From assembly GCA_963693305.1 (NCBI GenBank), contig OY855907.1:38137356-38201355 (forward strand): a stretch of DNA of 64,000 bases, in the 5' to 3' direction. The position numbers and the translations under genes are program-made. This DNA is from Meandrina meandrites. Its lineage: Eukaryota > Cnidaria > Anthozoa > Scleractinia > Meandrinidae. The notes beneath the pieces are model-generated. The model was not told where the DNA came from. It did no database searches and worked only from the letters and a program-made list of their open reading frames with translations. This document shows positions 58,410-64,000 of this stretch, piece after piece (positions within the stretch are counted from its first letter, which is position 1; each line of letters begins with the position of its first letter).

Positions 58410-61400
58410 CTAAGGTTGAGGGTCGTCTTCCTCCCCTCCGCTGGAATGTACGTCATCCTCAGGGCCCTGGTCATCCTCTTGCATCAAAGCGTTAATTGCT
58501 GTGGCACAGCTTCTAAGGTTTTCTTTTGCCTCGAGGCAGACGACATTCCTCCGAGAGGCCAGTCCTGCTACAATTCCAGCACCTTTAAAAATAAAATAGG
58601 CAACAACATTAAGCCGTGAGTTTGAAAAGTGACTCCCTATCAAATCCAGTTATGCGAGATCTTTTCGTCGTAGTTCGTCGGTGTCGACGAAAATACATAT
58701 AATTGTTAACTATTCGCGTCTTATTTAAGCCGCGGCTATTTAAGTCACGTGTTATTTTTCTCGTATAAATAGCCCTAATAGGATTGCGACTTTTACGGAT
58801 AAATTGTTAATATACTGCGCTTTTTACGGTTAATTTCTTTTAGAAGAGTTAACAAATATATTTATTCTTTCACAACTTGATGAGCAGAATTTCAAGAATG
58901 TAAAACATAACATGCTTTAACAAAAGCTTACAACTAACGGCTGTTTCAAGACTCATTGTTGGGCGCCCTGAAATTATTTCGAAAATGTTCTTACTTAGTA
59001 CAAGGTTCTCTTCTACAAGAATTGATTATACGACCAATTCAAGAAAACTTGAGAGGATTTTGATTTGAGCTAACCCCCAGAAGGATCGATGAAACATTTG
59101 AGCCAAGCAATCTGTACTTACCATTGGACTTGGTCAGGTCAAGGATCCACTGGCCTTCGAAACTAAAGATTTTCATTAGAGACTCGAGAAGGCTCGCTGG
59201 AAGATCCGCCTCGTTTGTAGATGGGTACGAAAAAACGTTGCTTGCACTGCGTTCCCCAAAGTTGCAGCACTCTGGCACAAGGACGTTCTTTGCTGACCAG
59301 TGGCCAATTATGACGTAATGCAAAGAATTTTGCAGTAGATTTCCTACAAGAAAGGAATTTTAATTTAGCGAAATTTTGCTCAATTGTATACTCATTTACG
59401 TCGTTTGTTAACACGATTAAATGAAGCGTAACCTCGGTTGAAGAATTATTTTCAAACTTGTTTATCAATAGTATAAAAATTAGAGAATACTGAATTATCA
59501 GACTTATCAATGTAATGGTTTTTTTCGTTATTTATACCCGCGCTAATAACCGACTTTTGGCTAACAACATCAATAAATACCCTCAACTACACTTTTATTT
59601 CATTAATTTCTTAATCCAAAAAAAAACAACAACAACAACAAAGATTGGTGGACGTTAACTTGCACTTTGAGTTCAAGACTGAGTTCGTGCTGTATATTTG
59701 AATACACTGTATTTACTTAACCTACCCTGAGGGGTCTTTGGTGATGTGTCGTTCCAATAGGCCTTTTGGACAGCAACCATTTTTTGTTCCATGAGCGTGA
59801 GGGTCTTGTCAAGGGTTTCTTCTCCGGTGAAGGCAATGATGTTGTACCACTGCATGCTATCGATGTTCATAGCATGCAGTTGCATAAGGACCTGCCTTAT
59901 GTCCTTTTCGTCTGTATCCTGTTGATAAAAAAAAAAAGTTTTTGAACATTACGTAGAAGTTAAATTGTGAGCTGGACATCTGTATGGGCTTTAATAAATA
60001 AATTTTGAAATACAAAAAAGACTATATATATATATATAATCAATGTCGCTGTGTGCTTCTAATACTAAAGATCACAGATTGGTGTAGCTTTGGTGCACAT
60101 ATCATGACATGAAATTAAGTTACCTTCTCAATTTTCACCAAGGACAGATTACATCCTTTGAAATCCTTGATGCTGGTCTTTACGCTCTCGATGGGAATGT
60201 TCACGAGAGCGCCATCTAGCAGAATGGCCTCGGTATCTCCAATTTCTTCTTTTTTTGTGAAGAAAAAGATTCCATCCTTTTCCGTTGATAGTTGAACTCC
60301 TTCCTTTTCCTTTTCCTCCTCCCACGCCAACGCCCGTCTGAAGAAGCTTTCAAGTACCTATGTAATCAGTAAAAAATAATAAAACTATTATCCCTTACAC
60401 GGCTCTTAAACTGTGAGAAGTAGGCTACTGATTTACGGGTTTTCTTTTGATCATTTGACTTGTGGGCCCAAACAGCTGCCGGATGGCGGTAAATGGTATA
60501 TAACAGCATTGCCTAAACGTTTCGCCTTATTAAAATTTCAATAACGTTTTTACCAAATTTAATGTACAATATTTAATAATCACAGAAAAAAATCAACTCG
60601 AAATCGAATAGAAATATATAGACTCTTATAAAAGCAAGATTGAACTCACGAGATGGACATTTTCCTGCACATTTTGAAGGAATGCATATTTAATTATAGG
60701 TTCTAAAACAGAATGATGACTGACATTTATCACAATACTTGCATAGTAAAAGCGCAGAAATCAGTTACGGTGCCCAAAAGAGAACTCCTTAGTTAGTTAT
60801 ACGAGCCTTGGTTAGTTGTCCTTCAAATTCAAATTATGATTTTTCGCAAGCGAACTGTCCTCTCTGTTAATGGTCCCGGTTTCAAAGTTATTGTGTACTT
60901 ACGGGCGGCACAACACCTCTTTTCAACAACACGCCATTGAACTGGGCCATTTTTTCTTCAGTGGCGTGCTGAGGAAATCTGGCACGAAGGCTTTCCCAAT
61001 TTTTTTCTCCTGTGAATTTGAGAAATGCCTTGACCACCTTTGCCTTATGCTTAAGGCGATCAGCTGACTGCCTCATTTCTTTTAGAGAAACTTGTTTGCT
61101 GATCACTTGCTGTAGCAATTCATCTTTTGTTCCAGGTTCTAATCCCTGCAGGGGCATTCCAATCTGCGCGGAGAGAAAGAAAGAAAACGTTTATTTATTT
61201 ATTTATTTTTTTTTTTTGCACGTTTATAAACCTTTGGTTATCGTGTGGCATTGTTGGCTTTTTGCAGTCAGCATACTCAGCGCGTGCCGCCTAGAATTCC
61301 GGAATAGTTTTGATTAACGGCGAACGGATTGCATTACGGATTGCATGTACAAAATCGAATAAATGCTGAAATTTTTTGCCTTACATAAAAGTCGTCCCAA

Positions 61401-62801
61401 ATTGCAATTTAATTATTAAGTCTGTGGCAATCCTTTTCGTTGTTTTCGAATGGATGATGTTAAAATGTACAATACTACGATAAAATGTACGATAATTCAG
61501 TTATAATGAATGTAAAATAAAATGAAACTGTTCGACAGTTTCTTTACTCGGAGCGATAAATCACATCGAGAACGTGACATTTTCAAGTTATTGAAACATA
61601 CCTGGTTTTGTGTCAATTTTGTTGCCCTTTTCCTCGACGGCTTCTCTTTTTTCATTCCTTTTAACTCATGCTTCTGGAACAGTCTTGAGACTTCCAGAAG
61701 CATGTCGTATGTCACTCTGGGCAGTAACGCCGCCTGTAGAGTCGGCTCTAAACCGTTGACATCCTATTCAAAGATACAAAAAATAAGTGGCCTTGCGAGA
61801 AGTAAAGCTTGGTGTGGGCACCATTCTATTCTTATGTTCTATGATTATGTTTTGTTTTTGCGTTATTTGAACGTGATAAGCCGAGTCATTTCCAATGACC
61901 TTAAAAAAAAGATTGAAAACGTTCTCTGGTGGGCGAAATACATGTTTTTCGACAGATACTTCGCTCACAGTATAACCATGTTTTACCTTGCCTGGCTCCA
62001 TGTACATCTGCTGGCAAGCCTTTTTCCACGCTGTGGAGCTTGCCGGCACCGCATCGTGCTCGGGGTCTACTTTCGCCATTTTGAAGAGCCAGTTGCGGCA
62101 AGTTGCCACCCTCTCCATCCAGGATGTCTGACGGCTTCCATGATTGTCCGTGTTGTGTTTTGCAGCTAGTCTGCAGGTTTGCTCGTCTGTAAGACGGTTG
62201 TCATAAACGTTTATCCAAATTTTTTCCAACAGTTTTTCGTTGGCGACGTTCATTCTTGACACCTAGCAAAACAATGCATCAAGAATATGTCAAACGCGAG
62301 AGATAATCGAGATATCTAAAAACCGTTGAGTTTGTATAACATGCAAGCCCAAAGGAGCAGTGTGAGTCATGCGAGGCATCTGGTGCATCCTCGGAAACCA
62401 GGGTTTCAACGGGGAGGGGGAAGGGAAGGAAACTGTGAGTGAGAAAAAGGAGGAAACGTTCCCCTCCCCCATTTGAAGCCCTGGGTTTCCGAAGATGCAT
62501 CCGACTCACAAACCTCTAATTCCAATTTATAAGGGTAAAAAAAGGCCTACCTTCTTATAAGCGGCATGGCGATGCCGACCCCCAATGACGTATATCGTCG
62601 CTCCTTTTATTAAGTCCTTGTTCCCTTTCAGTTCCTCCTTGGTGATGTCAGCAATGCCCAACCAAGGTTGTGTATTGTGCATCACTGTGGGATTTGATGC
62701 TATAAATGTGGACAGTTCGTCCACTGTTTTTTCGTCGAGTGATCTGTCCAGCCATTTTGGCGGACAGTCACTCAACAAGGCCACCTTTAGATTGAAGTGA
62801 C
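58410..62801 (-). CDS. ParB-like plus methyltransferase-like protein (5' end outside)
   Basis: Eight exons: 62801-62551, 62262-61987, 61763-61602, 61163-60903, 60357-60124, 59918-59726, 59343-59122 and 58582-58410. Splice sites and phases (1,0,0,0,0,0,1,1) all agree, giving 590 aa to the stop. Residues 66-118 resemble a ParB N-terminal domain: ATIYVIGGRHRHAAYKK, then WINVYDNRLTDEQTCRLAAKHN. A charged helical middle follows (177-317). Residues 461-555 resemble the closing part of an N4/N6-type DNA methyltransferase: LLQNSLHYVIIGH, PSTNEADLPASLLESLM, WILDLTKSNGAGIVAGLAS and RRNVVCLE, i.e. a worn LDPF-GSGTT-AA motif. No DPPY-type catalytic motif is visible. The C-tail is acidic. Bacterial ParB-methyltransferase fusions exist; function here is unknown. 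One or more upstream exons lie past 62801. Confidence 0.8.
62385..62498. mobile_element. Foldback element in ParB-like gene intron
   Basis: GCATCCTCGGAAACCAGGGT and its near complement GGGTTTCCGAAGATGC form the ends, with GGGGAGGGGG against CCCCTCCCCC further in. An outer GTGAGTC/GACTCAC pair extends it. Lies in the intron between exons 62801-62551 and 62262-61987. Confidence 0.6.
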
Positions 62802-64000
62802 CTGCGAACAAAATAAAGGCGAGAGATAAGGGTAAATTTTCAGCCGACGAACTTTGCTTGTAATTAAAAATGATCTTGTTATTTGATAAATTAAGTGCTG
62901 GTTTTATACTCGGCGTGTCTCCGCAAATTGGTTTTCAATTAAGTAGCACAGTATCAGCTGAACAAGACAAGGTTTATCATTTTCGCATCCCTTTTCAAAG
63001 GAATTACTAAGTTCTTGCACCAATTTAATATTTTGTTTTTTTGAATTTTATCTCAGTCTACCGAGCTGAAATTTGTCATATGAACAGAAAACAAAATTCG
63101 TCCCGGCAACTGAGTCAGCCGGTCAACCGCGTTCATATGAAGTAGCCTGCGAATATAGCCGCAGCACTTCGCGCTTCGTAACGAACTTATTCCGTTTATC
63201 CCTGGGGGGCTGTTAGCTCTGTGTCAATTGACGCCCACTGCCTGGAAATACTAGATAAATACTAGATAACAGACATTTAAACCACGGCGTTCACAACTTT
63301 CACGCAACCAACAACAGCTTAAAAAAGGTTGCAGGCAAAAATTAAGTTCGCAGAAACAAGTTTTCGAATATTCCTTTTTCGTGTTGGAGAGTATAGCAAC
63401 ACCCGAAAAATGTACGTGCGTACGTGCGTGTGACTTTTGGGAAACGTCGGAGATCAAGTTTCTTGGTTACATAAAGGCATTAATTTTACAAATTCTTTGC
63501 ATAGATGGCCTTAAGTACCCTCCCCGTTTAAGGGCAGGTGAATTGTATAACACAGGTCCGGGTTCAAATCCCGGAAAGGCCTCATTTATTTTTTTAGATA
63601 AATATTACCCAAAATTCATTCTGCCGTCCGATTACTATTTCTTATCTGAAGCCGCTTGACGGTTTCTTTCTGTCCGTTTTTCATAGGATGCCGCTGAGCA
63701 AGAGCAATTTCTCGCCACCGAAAAGGGCTCGATTCATCGGTCTTTACGGCTTCCACGTTTATAAAATATTACAAGCGGCTTAAAAATACGCGGGAATGCG
63801 GGAAACCATTGTTTCGATGTATGACGTACGTGTGAACCTGGGTACCTTCTCCTCCACAGGCTTCTCGCAGGACGCGAATTTTCGCGATGTTTGCGATTTC
63901 AAACTAATCGCGAAATTTTGAACGCGCGAAGAAAACATTGCGCCAATTTTAATCACGCGAAAATTAATACCATATTATATATCAAAAAAACAAAAATTTT
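62802..64000. other. Right edge: intron of ParB-like gene, no exon found
   Basis: The first visible exon needs an upstream exon ending one base into a codon. I found no convincing candidate here, so the gene probably begins outside the window. The stretch has a GCCTGCGAATATAGCCGC repeat start (63147) and a tRNA-like sequence. Confidence 0.4.
63507..63581 (+). tRNA. tRNA-like sequence, probably pseudogene or SINE head
   Basis: Seventy-five nt with acceptor-like GGCCTT/AAGGCC ends and a perfect T arm (CCGGG-TTCAAAT-CCCGG). The D and anticodon arms do not fold normally, so no anticodon can be assigned. Only the B box and acceptor are convincing. Confidence 0.4.

Overview
This is a 64 kb window of AT-rich, intron-rich animal nuclear DNA. 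Most of it is introns, intergenic DNA and mobile-element remains. The gene set (two secreted Wnt ligands, an SLC17 sialin-like transporter, a thioredoxin-reductase exon) is metazoan. The repeats (tRNA-headed SINEs, foldback MITEs with 9-bp target duplications, elements with long G or C tracts) and a ParB-like gene unknown to me from vertebrates suggest a cnidarian, probably an anthozoan such as a stony coral. That placement is inference. Every protein-coding gene I recognise is on the minus strand. I joined exons by hand from reading frames, conserved protein motifs and GT/AG splice sites with matching phases; no transcript was available.

Layout. At the left edge (67-132) is one internal exon of a thioredoxin reductase gene that continues out of the window. 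A one-exon ORF for a 77-aa membrane protein follows at 1767-2000. Two tandem Wnt genes, best described as Wnt8-like, occupy 3993-7391 and 11715-15402. They share exon structure and phases; the first is assembled completely (331 aa), and the second lacks only one tiny exon that I could not place. From 15.4 to 38.5 kb I find no convincing gene, only repeats: foldback and terminal-inverted-repeat elements, a 15-bp minisatellite carrying CCAAT boxes, palindromic MITEs, a SINE whose tail merges into a long GAAT microsatellite, and tRNA-headed SINEs. A degraded hAT-type transposon of about 3.1 kb fills 38542-41618. An SLC17 sialin-like transporter follows (41833-53330, nine exons, 441 aa visible), but its first transmembrane exon could not be found. 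Its introns carry a small hAT relative, a SINE, G-tract elements and a LINE 3' end. Upstream of it lie duplicated tRNA-Thr(GGU)-like SINEs and a 1.1 kb satellite of 38/39-bp monomers. The right end (58410-62801) holds eight exons (590 aa visible) of a gene that joins a ParB-like domain to a degenerate DNA-methyltransferase-like C-terminus. This is the most unusual gene here.

The genes do not form an obvious pathway. The two Wnts are a local tandem duplication. The other genes appear to be unrelated neighbours, each with its own spacing and surrounding repeats.
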